Below are positions 30,612 through 38,029 of a DNA stretch of 60,881 nucleotides, one piece after another. The translations under genes were made by a program, and so were the position numbers. The notes under the pieces were generated by a model. The model had not been told where the DNA came from. It saw only the letters and a list, made by a program, of their open reading frames with translations, and ran no database searches. The stretch's first letter is position 1; each line of letters opens with the position of its first letter. This DNA is from ZLKRG08 sp046048895 (GTDB taxonomy: Bacteria > Actinomycetota > Actinomycetes > Nanopelagicales > Nanopelagicaceae): positions 1-60,881 of the forward strand of contig JBJOFF010000006.1 in the NCBI GenBank assembly GCA_046048895.1, read 5' to 3'.

Positions 30612-31289
30612 ATGACAATTCTTCAATGGCTCTTTGAAGCCACCATCAACTTCGGCAGCAAATCAATTGCGGTTCGCGAAATCATCGGCGGCGTACTAGG
30701 TCTAATAAGTGCGGTGCTGGGAGCACGTCGCTTAGTTGCTGCTTGGCCCGTTGGAATTTTCGCCGATGCGCTTTTATTTACCGTATTTCTTGGCGCAGTT
30801 TTCTCATTTGGAGATAACACGCAGGAAGCCAACTTCTATGGACAAGCTAGCCGTAACTTATTACTTATCGTAGTAAGTATTTATGGTTGGGTTCGTTGGT
30901 CGCACCACAAGCGTCTAGGAAAAGATGTGCCGGCAGTTATTCCACGTTGGACCACTACTAAAGAGAAGCTGTGGCTAGCTCCAAGCGTGATCATTTTCTT
31001 CTTAATTGCAATGCAGATTTTCAAAAGCCTTGGCGAAACTGGTCAATGGTTATTTGTCGATACCTGGATTTTCACCGGAACTGCACTTGCAACTTTCGGT
31101 ATGAGCCGCGGATATGTTGAGTTTTGGTTAGTCTGGGTAGCAGTAGATTTAGTTGGAGTGCCATTTGCGTTAAGCAACGGTTACTATCCAACTGGAATTC
31201 TCTATGCGCTCTATCTTCCATTTGTTATTTGGGGCTTTACCAATTGGCTCAAGATTTCTAAAAATGAGAAGGAGCCAGTTCTGGCTTAA
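30612..31289 (+). CDS. pnuC: PnuC-type nicotinamide riboside transporter
   Basis: A 225-residue membrane protein with about seven helices, resembling PnuC, which takes up nicotinamide riboside by facilitated diffusion coupled to phosphorylation. Visible family features are WPVGIFADALLF in an early helix, ASRNLLLIVVSIYGWVRW in the substrate-path helix and DTWIFTGTALATFGMSRGYVEFWLVW. ATG 30612 has AGGAG about 8 nt upstream, one of the clearer Shine-Dalgarno sites in the window. No NadR kinase is adjacent. It is followed by a strong bidirectional terminator. Confidence 0.85.
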   Translation: MTILQWLFEATINFGSKSIAVREIIGGVLGLISAVLGARRLVAAWPVGIFADALLFTVFLGAVFSFGDNTQEANFYGQASRNLLLIVVSIYGWVRWSHHKRLGKDVPAVIPRWTTTKEKLWLAPSVIIFFLIAMQIFKSLGETGQWLFVDTWIFTGTALATFGMSRGYVEFWLVWVAVDLVGVPFALSNGYYPTGILYALYLPFVIWGFTNWLKISKNEKEPVLA

Positions 31290-31293
31290 GTAT

Positions 31294-31336
31294 AAAAACA
31301 AAACCCCGGTGAAATTCACCGGGGTTTTGTTTTTTT
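31294..31336. terminator. bidirectional intrinsic terminator
   Basis: A perfect 20-bp stem (AAAAACAAAACCCCGGTGAA against its complement) around a single A, with an A-tract at the left foot and a T-tract of seven or more at the right foot. It lies between the convergent pnuC and cspA genes and can terminate both. It is the only unmistakable intrinsic terminator in the window. Confidence 0.95.
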
Positions 31337-31349
31337 GAAGAAGTGTTAA

Positions 31350-31553
31350 TTAGTTAGCAGTTACTTGATCAGCCTGTGGACCCTTTGGACCCTGGACGAC
31401 CTCGAACGATACTGACTGACCCTCATTAAGAGACTTGTAACCATTGCCCTGGATAGCTGAGTAATGTACGAATACATCCTGTCCGCCACCATCTACTGCA
31501 ATAAAGCCGAAGCCCTTTTCAGAGTTGAACCACTTAACTGTGCCTGTTGCCAT
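31350..31553 (-). CDS. cspA: cold-shock protein (CspA family)
   Basis: A 67-residue single cold-shock domain that binds single-stranded RNA and DNA. GTVKWFNSEKGFGFI contains RNP1 (KGFGFI) and VFVHYSAI contains RNP2. Length and composition are typical of actinobacterial CspA. A weak AGGAAA precedes the ATG. The upstream gap of about 270 bp to the divergent DUF3145 gene is the longest in the window, and a plausible promoter about 110 nt upstream implies a long leader, as in other csp genes. Confidence 0.95.
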   Translation of the reverse strand: MATGTVKWFNSEKGFGFIAVDGGGQDVFVHYSAIQGNGYKSLNEGQSVSFEVVQGPKGPQADQVTAN

Positions 31554-31692
31554 TAAATATTTTCCTATTTCTTTAAACTTAACGAAGCTTGGATTTGGCC
31601 TCGTTGGTCTTCCTATCTAGCTAAATTCTTTAAAACTTACCTTCGAGTGTCCGACTGCAGGCAAGCCTACCTGCCATACGGCTAATGACCAA
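31554..31692 (-). promoter_or_regulatory. cspA promoter and ~100-nt 5' leader
   Basis: On the minus strand, TTGGTC (31692-31687), a 17-bp spacer and TAGGCT (31669-31664) form a reasonable promoter, with initiation near 31657. The leader could fold at 31581-31605: AACGA pairs with TCGTT, with an inner GC/GC, around a 9-nt loop. Csp leaders often act as temperature-dependent structures; that role is inferred. The remainder of the gap to 31826 holds the DUF3145 Shine-Dalgarno (AGGAG) and nothing else I can support. Confidence 0.5.
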
Positions 31693-31826
31693 TCGCAGGC
31701 AGCTAGCAAGTGGACAAATTGCTCTCAAAGGCGCGAAAATTCGCTCAATAGCGATTGCGACAAGCGAATATGGCTTATCTGGACTGGGGAAGGTGCAGAT
31801 ATAAGCGCCTTGCTAGGAGCAAAGAA

Positions 31827-32291
31827 ATGAATCCGCTATCTCGTGGAGTAATCACTATCCACTCATGCCCGATGGCCTTAATTCGCCATGTCGAATGGTC
31901 TATCGAATCTCTACTGGGGCAGCTGCACTTTGAGTGGCGCAGCCAACCTCTAATTGCAGGTACTCAAAAAACTCAGATCGAGTGGCGTAGCGCTAAAGAT
32001 TTATCTGCAGATTTATCAAGCGCCTTAAAAAGTTGGCATTATCTTCGTTTTGAAATCGCATCTACCTCACAATTATTTAGACATACACCTGAATTAGGAA
32101 TTCACCGAGCTGAGATTGATGGGATTGGAAATATCCTTATCACTGAGAATCAAGTGAGATTTGCGATGGGAAAGAGTGATGATGAGATGCGTCAAATATT
32201 GGATGTGGCACTTGGAACAGAGTGGGAAGTGGAATTAGAGCGCTTTCGTGGAGTAGATTTACAGGAGATAGCGCAACTTCGCGCAATATAA
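31827..32291 (+). CDS. DUF3145 family protein
   Basis: A 154-residue protein of the actinobacterial DUF3145 family: it begins SRGVITIHSCPMALIRHVEWSIESLLG and has KSWHYLRFEIASTSQ and a C-terminal LDVALGTEWEVELERFRGVDLQEIAQLRA. Its function is unknown. In other Actinobacteria, including Streptomyces, it lies beside the fabD-fabH-acpP-fabF cluster, as it does here, about 1.3 kb away. ATG 31827 is chosen over 31755 because AGGAG lies 8 nt upstream and the family starts just after it. Confidence 0.85.
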   Translation: MNPLSRGVITIHSCPMALIRHVEWSIESLLGQLHFEWRSQPLIAGTQKTQIEWRSAKDLSADLSSALKSWHYLRFEIASTSQLFRHTPELGIHRAEIDGIGNILITENQVRFAMGKSDDEMRQILDVALGTEWEVELERFRGVDLQEIAQLRAI

Positions 32292-32315
32292 GGAAAGTTA
32301 AAACTTAGGAAAAAA

Positions 32316-33056
32316 ATGGACGAGATGATTGAAAAACGTAAAGCTGCAACTGTTGTTATCGCTTCTGTAATTGTTTCACTTGCGCTTGGCGTAGGTTTAA
32401 CAAAGGTAGGTAGTGGTTTTGCATCTCGCTCTAGCGATGGAATTATCGTAACTGGTTCCGCAAAAGTAGAAGCGAAGGCAGATAATGTGGTTTGGACTTT
32501 ATCAATCGCTAATACCGGTAAGACACCAGCTACCGCTGTTACCGGAATAGATTCTGGAATTAATGCGCTGCAAAGCTACTTAACTGAAGGTGGCATCAAA
32601 GCGAACCAACTAACGCTAGGTCCGGTAAATTCATATCCAACCGAAGAATATATAAATGGCAATCCAACGGGACGAATTTTAAATTATCGCGCTAATCGTG
32701 AGATCACCGTGCGCACTAAAGACGTACAGCTGGTTTCAAAGCTCAGCCAGAATATTGGTTCACTCTTACAGCAGGGCGTAAATGTAAGTAATTATGGTCC
32801 ACAATATTATGTTTCAACTCTTAATAAAATTCGTCCAGAGTTATTGAGTGAAGCCACCCAAGATGCTAAAGCTCGCGCAGAAGCTATGACCAAAGCTGTA
32901 GGCGGAAAAGTTGGGGCGATTACCTCCGTAAAAGCTGGGCCAATCCAGGTCACTACACCAGATTCAACGATGACTTCTGATTATGGAATGTATGACACTT
33001 CCAGCATTGATAAAACAGTTACTGCTACAGTTACTGTAACTTTCAAAACTGATTGA
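32316..33056 (+). CDS. SIMPL (DUF541) domain protein
   Basis: A 246-residue protein with one N-terminal membrane segment (about 11-30), then a SIMPL domain: GIIVTGSAKVEAKADNVVWTLSI and the alternating-strand region around YRANREITVRTKDVQLVSKL, ending in a C-terminal AKARAEAMTKAVGGKVG. Members are exported or surface proteins with poorly known roles, some in signalling or outer-surface integrity. It follows DUF3145 by 24 nt with AGGA before its ATG. It converges on accD, with one nucleotide between the two coding ends. Confidence 0.85.
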   Translation: MDEMIEKRKAATVVIASVIVSLALGVGLTKVGSGFASRSSDGIIVTGSAKVEAKADNVVWTLSIANTGKTPATAVTGIDSGINALQSYLTEGGIKANQLTLGPVNSYPTEEYINGNPTGRILNYRANREITVRTKDVQLVSKLSQNIGSLLQQGVNVSNYGPQYYVSTLNKIRPELLSEATQDAKARAEAMTKAVGGKVGAITSVKAGPIQVTTPDSTMTSDYGMYDTSSIDKTVTATVTVTFKTD

Positions 33057-33057
33057 T

Positions 33058-34434
33058 TTAAAGCGGAATGTTGCCGTGCGCACCACGGCGATAAGGTGCA
33101 GATGCAATGGCTCTAGCGATTTCGGATCTGGTTTTATTAGGTTCAATCACGCTATCAACCACGCCAATTTCAATGGCTCGTTGAACTCCACCTGATTCTT
33201 GTTCGTGTTGCGCCGCAAGTTCGAGCTCCATATTTTCGCGCTGATCTTCAGATACATCAGCTAATAATCTGCGGTGCAAAACGCGAATTGCCGCCACGCT
33301 ACCCATAACTGCCACATCAGCATTAGGCCAAGCAAATACTTTTGTAGCACCTAACGCGCGTGAATTCATTGCTACGTATGCTCCGCCGTAAGCATGGCGA
33401 GTAATAAGAGTAACTCGCGGAACTACAGCTTCGCCAAATGCATGTAATAACTTTGCTCCGCGGCGAACTGCGCCTTCCCATTCTTGGCCGGCACCAGGTA
33501 AAAATCCAGAGACATCTGCAATCACAACTAATGGAATACCGAATGCGTCACACATACGAACAAAGCGTGCAGCTTTCTCTCCAGCTGCTGCATCAAGTAC
33601 GCCACCTAAATGCTTTGGATTATTTGCAATAACTCCGACCGTGCGGCCACCCAGGCGACCGATTGCTGTCAACATGTTCGGCGCCCATTCAGCAAGAAGT
33701 TCCATAGATTCGTCATGATCTAAGAGTTCCTCAACTAATGGATGTACTTCATATGCGCGTTTACGTGAATCTGGAACAAATTGTGAAAGATCTAAATCTT
33801 CCAATTTCACATTGATATGACCTTGATTTGCAAATAGCGAAGTAAGTTTTCGAATATCTTCGATGGCTTCGGCTTCACTAGCCGCAATAATGTGCGCCAA
33901 CCCAGAGTTCTTTTTATGCGCTTCTGGACCGCCAAGTTTGGCCATATCTACATTTTCACCGGTAACGCTCTTAACTACATCTGGTCCGGTTACGAAGATA
34001 CGACCTTCAGGTGCAAGTACCACTACATCGGTGAGCGCCGGTCCATACGCGCCACCACCAGCAGTTGGTCCAAGCACAAGTGAGAGCTGCGGAATTTTTC
34101 CAGAAGCGGTGATAAAACTTTGAAAAACTTCTCCGAACGCATGTAGAGATAAAACGCCATCACGTAATCGTGCGCCACCAGAGTGCCAAATTCCGATTAC
34201 CGGGAGCTGCTCAACCATTGCGACTTTGTATGCTTCAACAATTATTTTTGCGCCTTCAGGTCCTAACGCGCCGCCTTGTACGGTTGGGTCAGATGCAAAG
34301 ACCACAACTTCATTGCCTTTAATTTTGCCTCGTGCGGCAAGCATGCCGCTATCGTTACGTTCAGTGATTAAATGATTTGTGCCAGGGTCTAATAACTTCG
34401 CGATGCGAAGTTCTGGGTCTTTGGGGTCAGTCAT
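33058..34434 (-). CDS. acyl-CoA carboxylase carboxyltransferase subunit (AccD6-like)
   Basis: Beta subunit that transfers carboxyl from biotin to acetyl-CoA or propionyl-CoA. The 458-residue protein has the crotonase-like N and C halves: WHSGGARLRDG and GPTAGGGAYGPALTDVVV in the first, and DVSGFLPGAGQEWEGAVRRGAKLLHAF and THAYGGAYVAMNS-like RHAYGGAYVAM in the second. Its place after fabF matches accD6 of mycobacteria, where it supplies malonyl-CoA to fatty-acid synthesis. The acyl preference cannot be read by eye. The biotin-carrying subunit is not in this window. It lies 11 nt downstream of fabF. Confidence 0.9.
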   Translation of the reverse strand: MTDPKDPELRIAKLLDPGTNHLITERNDSGMLAARGKIKGNEVVVFASDPTVQGGALGPEGAKIIVEAYKVAMVEQLPVIGIWHSGGARLRDGVLSLHAFGEVFQSFITASGKIPQLSLVLGPTAGGGAYGPALTDVVVLAPEGRIFVTGPDVVKSVTGENVDMAKLGGPEAHKKNSGLAHIIAASEAEAIEDIRKLTSLFANQGHINVKLEDLDLSQFVPDSRKRAYEVHPLVEELLDHDESMELLAEWAPNMLTAIGRLGGRTVGVIANNPKHLGGVLDAAAGEKAARFVRMCDAFGIPLVVIADVSGFLPGAGQEWEGAVRRGAKLLHAFGEAVVPRVTLITRHAYGGAYVAMNSRALGATKVFAWPNADVAVMGSVAAIRVLHRRLLADVSEDQRENMELELAAQHEQESGGVQRAIEIGVVDSVIEPNKTRSEIARAIASAPYRRGAHGNIPL

Positions 34435-34445
34435 GGCTAAGGCAA

Positions 34446-35687
34446 TTAAATGCTCTTGAACACCAATACTACGTCGTGTCCACCGAATCCGAATGAATCA
34501 TTAAGCGCTGCAATATCGCCTTTAGGTAATTCGCGTGCTTTATCGCGTACTACATCTACCGTAACGGCTGGATCTAGATTTTCAATGTTAATTGTTGGGG
34601 GAGCCAATCTTTCTTGAAGCGCTTTAACTATTAAAACAGATTCCACTGCGCCTGCTCCGCCAAGCAAGTGGCCGGTCATAGATTTTGTAGCAGAGACTGC
34701 AACATGATCAGCATCAGCACCAAGTGCTCCGCGTAGAGCATTTGCCTCTGCAACATCACCAGCTGGGGTAGAGGTGGCATGTGCATTTAAATGAAAAATA
34801 TCTTTAGTTGATAAACCTGCATCCTTTAGCGCCAGTTGCATCGCGCGAATAACGCCGCGACCTTCTGGATCTGGCGCTGCAATGTGGTAACCATCTGAAG
34901 TTAAACCTTGACCTGCAATCTCGCAGTAAATTTTGGCGCCGCGCGCTTTTGCATGTTCGTACTCTTCAAGAATCAAAACACCGCCACCTTCGCCAAGTAC
35001 AAAGCCATCGCGATCTTGATCGTAGGGACGAGATGCTTTTTCAGGCGCATCATTTCGGGTTGAAAGCGCTTTCATTGCGGCAAATCCAGCCATTGGTAGC
35101 GCATCAACTGAAGCTTCAACGCCACCTGCGATAACTACCTCTGCGCGGTTATTTCGAATCATGTCGAAGGCATAACCAATCGCTTCAGCGCCGGATGCAC
35201 AAGCAGAGACTGGAGTATGAACGCCAGCTTTTGCTTTAAATTCCAAACCTACGTTTGCAGCTGGACCATTTGGCATAATCATGGGAACTGTATGCGGCGA
35301 AACTAAGCGCGCACCTTTTTCAACCAAAATTCGGTACTGCTCTAATAAAGAGGTAACGCCACCGATTCCTGATGCAATTACCACGCCAAGACGCTCTAAA
35401 TCTAAGTTTTCTAGTTCTGCTAAACCTGCGTCAGCAAAAGCTTCTCGAGAAGCGATTAACGCGAATTGTTCGGAGCGATCTAAGCGGCGAATTTCCACCG
35501 GCTTCATTACTTCTGACGGTTCTACAACTACCTCTGCTGCGAAGTGAACTGGCAAGGTGCTTGCCCACTCGTGCTTCATTAACCGCGCACCGGATTTACC
35601 AGCCACAGCATTAGCCCAAGTGGTAGCAACATCTCCGCCAAGCGGAGTAGTGGCACCTAAACCAGTTACAACAACGCGTCTAGTCAT
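34446..35687 (-). CDS. fabF: beta-ketoacyl-ACP synthase II
   Basis: Elongating condensing enzyme of type II fatty-acid synthesis. The 413-residue thiolase-fold protein has the Cys-His-His triad in PVSACASGAEAIG, LNAHATSTPAGD and KSMTGHLLGGAGAVE, and the glycine-rich NDSFGFGGHDVVLVF near the C-terminus. It begins MTRRVVVTGLGATTPLG. It follows acpP by 28 nt on the minus strand, in the order fabD-fabH-acpP-fabF-accD. Confidence 0.96.
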   Translation of the reverse strand: MTRRVVVTGLGATTPLGGDVATTWANAVAGKSGARLMKHEWASTLPVHFAAEVVVEPSEVMKPVEIRRLDRSEQFALIASREAFADAGLAELENLDLERLGVVIASGIGGVTSLLEQYRILVEKGARLVSPHTVPMIMPNGPAANVGLEFKAKAGVHTPVSACASGAEAIGYAFDMIRNNRAEVVIAGGVEASVDALPMAGFAAMKALSTRNDAPEKASRPYDQDRDGFVLGEGGGVLILEEYEHAKARGAKIYCEIAGQGLTSDGYHIAAPDPEGRGVIRAMQLALKDAGLSTKDIFHLNAHATSTPAGDVAEANALRGALGADADHVAVSATKSMTGHLLGGAGAVESVLIVKALQERLAPPTINIENLDPAVTVDVVRDKARELPKGDIAALNDSFGFGGHDVVLVFKSI

Positions 35688-35715
35688 TTTTGGTTATTTA
35701 AGTTACTAAGGCTAC

Positions 35716-35964
35716 TTAAGCAGAAGCCTTAACGATGAAATTAACTGCATCGCCAACAGTTGCAAGTTCAGCTACCTGATCATCAGGAATCTTTACGCCA
35801 AAACGCTCTTCAGCTGCAACCACAACTTCAACCATTGATAGTGAATCAACATCTAGGTCGTCTGTGAAGCTCTTGCTCATTTCGATTGATGCAGCTGGAA
35901 CACCAGCAACTTCTTCAACGATCTCTTTTAGACCAGCAAGTACATCTGCTTCGTTTAGTGCCAT
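35716..35964 (-). CDS. acpP: acyl carrier protein
   Basis: Carries growing acyl chains on 4'-phosphopantetheine. The 82-residue acidic protein has the attachment serine in DLDVDSLSMVEVV (Ser of DSL) and the expected helices. It lies between fabH and fabF. The 116-bp gap upstream, towards fabH, holds AAAAGAGAAA before the ATG but no convincing promoter or terminator. Confidence 0.97.
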   Translation of the reverse strand: MALNEADVLAGLKEIVEEVAGVPAASIEMSKSFTDDLDVDSLSMVEVVVAAEERFGVKIPDDQVAELATVGDAVNFIVKASA

Positions 35965-36080
35965 TGATATTTCTCTTTTCGTATATTTTTTTACAACGCG
36001 TCGCTGCGGTGCTTTAAGTGGTTCTGTAGGTGGATATTGTGCAGGGTCTAAGCCCTTACTTTCTAGTAATACGCGATTTG

Positions 36081-37082
36081 TTAGGGCAATTTAATGACTT
36101 GGGCCGCATAAGCGAGACCTGCGCCATATCCAATGATCAACGCGAGCTGGCCGTGCATTTCTGGATGTGCGGTTAATAATGCATCCATTGCAAGAGGAAT
36201 TGATGCCGCAGAAGTATTTCCATTGGTACGGATGTCATCAGCAATCAAGATATCTGGCGCTAGTTTCATATCTTTCGCCATCGATTCTATGATTCTTAAA
36301 TTCGCTTGATGAGGAATAAATGCTTTCAAATCACTTGGTTGGATGCCAGCTAACTTAATTGCTTCGCTTCCGACTTTGCTCACGGAAAATACCGCCCAAC
36401 GAAATACTCGTTGACCTTCTTGAACAATATCTGGCCAAGCAATGGAACTTGCCGGCGCATCGGTATTTTTAAAGTCCAACCAAGATGACATAGTGATGGC
36501 ATCTCTTTGGTCAGAATCTGATCCCCAAGCAGTTGGACCAATGCCAATTTCTGCGCTTGGTCCAATTAAAACTGCTCCAGCACCATCAGCAAAGATAAAT
36601 GCAGTTGCACGGTCAGTCGGATTGGTGAAATCACTTATCTTTTCAGAGCCAATTACTAAAACATATTTAGCAGTGCCACCCTTAATTAAATCTTTGGCCA
36701 AACCAACCCCGTAAGTGAAACCAGCGCAAGCAGCTGCTAGATCAAATGCAGCTGCTTTGTTTGCTCCGATATTCGCCGCCACACCCGATGCGCCACTAGG
36801 AGTTTGATGCGGATAAGTTATTGAAGCCAGAATAATTACATCCACTTGATCAGCGTTAACGTTCGCGCGATCCAAAGCTTGTTTGGCTGCCGCTGTTCCC
36901 ATATCTACAACGGAAATGTTTTTATCGGCAAAACGGCGAGACTCAATTCCGGTTCGCTGCTGAATCCATTCATCTGTTGAATCGATTTTTTCAACTATGG
37001 CAGAGTTAGGAATTAAATTTGTCGCTCGATAAATTCCCACCGAAAGAATTGCTGAATTTGATCCCACGATTTCTTTAATCAT
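36081..37082 (-). CDS. fabH: beta-ketoacyl-ACP synthase III
   Basis: Starts fatty-acid synthesis by condensing an acyl-CoA primer with malonyl-ACP. The 333-residue enzyme has the active Cys in DLAAACAGFTYG, His in IPHQANLRIIESMA and Asn in RTNGNTSAASIPLAM, and the N-terminal DSTDEWIQQRTGIESRR. In Actinobacteria such enzymes often accept branched primers; that is not resolved here. Its ATG overlaps the fabD stop by 4 nt. Confidence 0.96.
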   Translation of the reverse strand: MIKEIVGSNSAILSVGIYRATNLIPNSAIVEKIDSTDEWIQQRTGIESRRFADKNISVVDMGTAAAKQALDRANVNADQVDVIILASITYPHQTPSGASGVAANIGANKAAAFDLAAACAGFTYGVGLAKDLIKGGTAKYVLVIGSEKISDFTNPTDRATAFIFADGAGAVLIGPSAEIGIGPTAWGSDSDQRDAITMSSWLDFKNTDAPASSIAWPDIVQEGQRVFRWAVFSVSKVGSEAIKLAGIQPSDLKAFIPHQANLRIIESMAKDMKLAPDILIADDIRTNGNTSAASIPLAMDALLTAHPEMHGQLALIIGYGAGLAYAAQVIKLP

Positions 37083-37990
37083 GCGCCACCATGTTTGAGA
37101 GCAAATTCTTTGGCAACAGTTAAATCATCAGGGGATTTGATTGCAAAAGTTTCGATGCTTGGAGTAGCTCGCTTCAGTAATCCCACCAAAGTGCCAGCTG
37201 GTGGAAATTCAATAGCGCCGGTAATGCCTAATTGCACCAGCGATTCCATACATAAATCCCAACGCACTGGATTTGCTATTTGATTTACGATTCGATCAAT
37301 TGCATCTTTGCCGCCTGCAACGACTGCACCATCTCTATTCGAGAGTAGTTGGGATTTAGGTTCATGAATTGAAACTTTCTCTGCAAAGCCTGCCACATGC
37401 GAAACTGCTGATTGCATGTAGTGAGTATGGAATGCACCAGCCACAGCAAGTGCACGTACACGCGAACCGGCAGGTGCATTTTCGATTAACTTATCAATCT
37501 GCTCAAGTGAACCAGCAGCAACTATTTGTCCTGCGCCATTGTCGTTAGCTGGCACCAGATCCAAATTTTTGATTGCACTTAGAACTTCGTTTCGATCACC
37601 ACCGAGCACAGCTGCCATTCCAGTTTCAACTTGGCTAGCAGCTTTCGCCATTGCAATTCCGCGTTGACGAACCAATTCCAATGCGTGTGCGGGAGATAAA
37701 ACTCCAGAAACTCCGGCAGCAGTAATCTCGCCGACTGAGTGGCCAGAGACCACTGCAAATTTGGAAAGCCCAAGCGCGCTTGCGCCTAATAATCCGGCCG
37801 CCACAATCAGTGGCTGTGCATTGGCGGTATCTTTGATTTCTTCTGCAGATGCAGTGGTGCCTAATCTTTCGAGGTCAAGGTCGATGTGCAGAGACCACTT
37901 TGCAACGGTTTTTCTGCTCTCTTCATTTAACCAAGGTGCGAGCATTCCTGGCGTTTGTGAACCTTGTCCTGGAAAGAGCAGTGCGAGCAT
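37079..37990 (-). CDS. fabD: malonyl-CoA:ACP transacylase
   Basis: Loads malonyl groups onto acyl carrier protein. The 303-residue protein has FPGQGSQTPGM at the N-terminus, the nucleophile in VVSGHSVGEITA (GHSVG), AAVLGGDR and the His in GAFHTHYMQ. ATG 37990 has TAAACT exactly 6 nt upstream and no Shine-Dalgarno, so the fab operon may start with a leaderless message. It is the first gene of fabD-fabH-acpP-fabF-accD. Confidence 0.95.
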   Translation of the reverse strand: MLALLFPGQGSQTPGMLAPWLNEESRKTVAKWSLHIDLDLERLGTTASAEEIKDTANAQPLIVAAGLLGASALGLSKFAVVSGHSVGEITAAGVSGVLSPAHALELVRQRGIAMAKAASQVETGMAAVLGGDRNEVLSAIKNLDLVPANDNGAGQIVAAGSLEQIDKLIENAPAGSRVRALAVAGAFHTHYMQSAVSHVAGFAEKVSIHEPKSQLLSNRDGAVVAGGKDAIDRIVNQIANPVRWDLCMESLVQLGITGAIEFPPAGTLVGLLKRATPSIETFAIKSPDDLTVAKEFALKHGGA

Positions 37991-37996
37991 GTGTTT

Positions 37997-38002
37997 AGTT
38001 TA
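37997..38002 (-). promoter_or_regulatory. -10 hexamer of the fab operon
   Basis: TAAACT on the minus strand, exactly 6 nt before the fabD ATG, in the 39-bp gap after glgX. No Shine-Dalgarno is visible. It matches the leaderless arrangement seen elsewhere in the window. Confidence 0.5.
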
Positions 38003-38029
38003 TGCGTGATGCCAAGTACTTAGAAGTAA

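Noticed and set aside
33057..33060. Possible frameshift or fusion at the SIMPL/accD junction
   Set aside because: The two genes are convergent on opposite strands and both end with intact stops one nucleotide apart.
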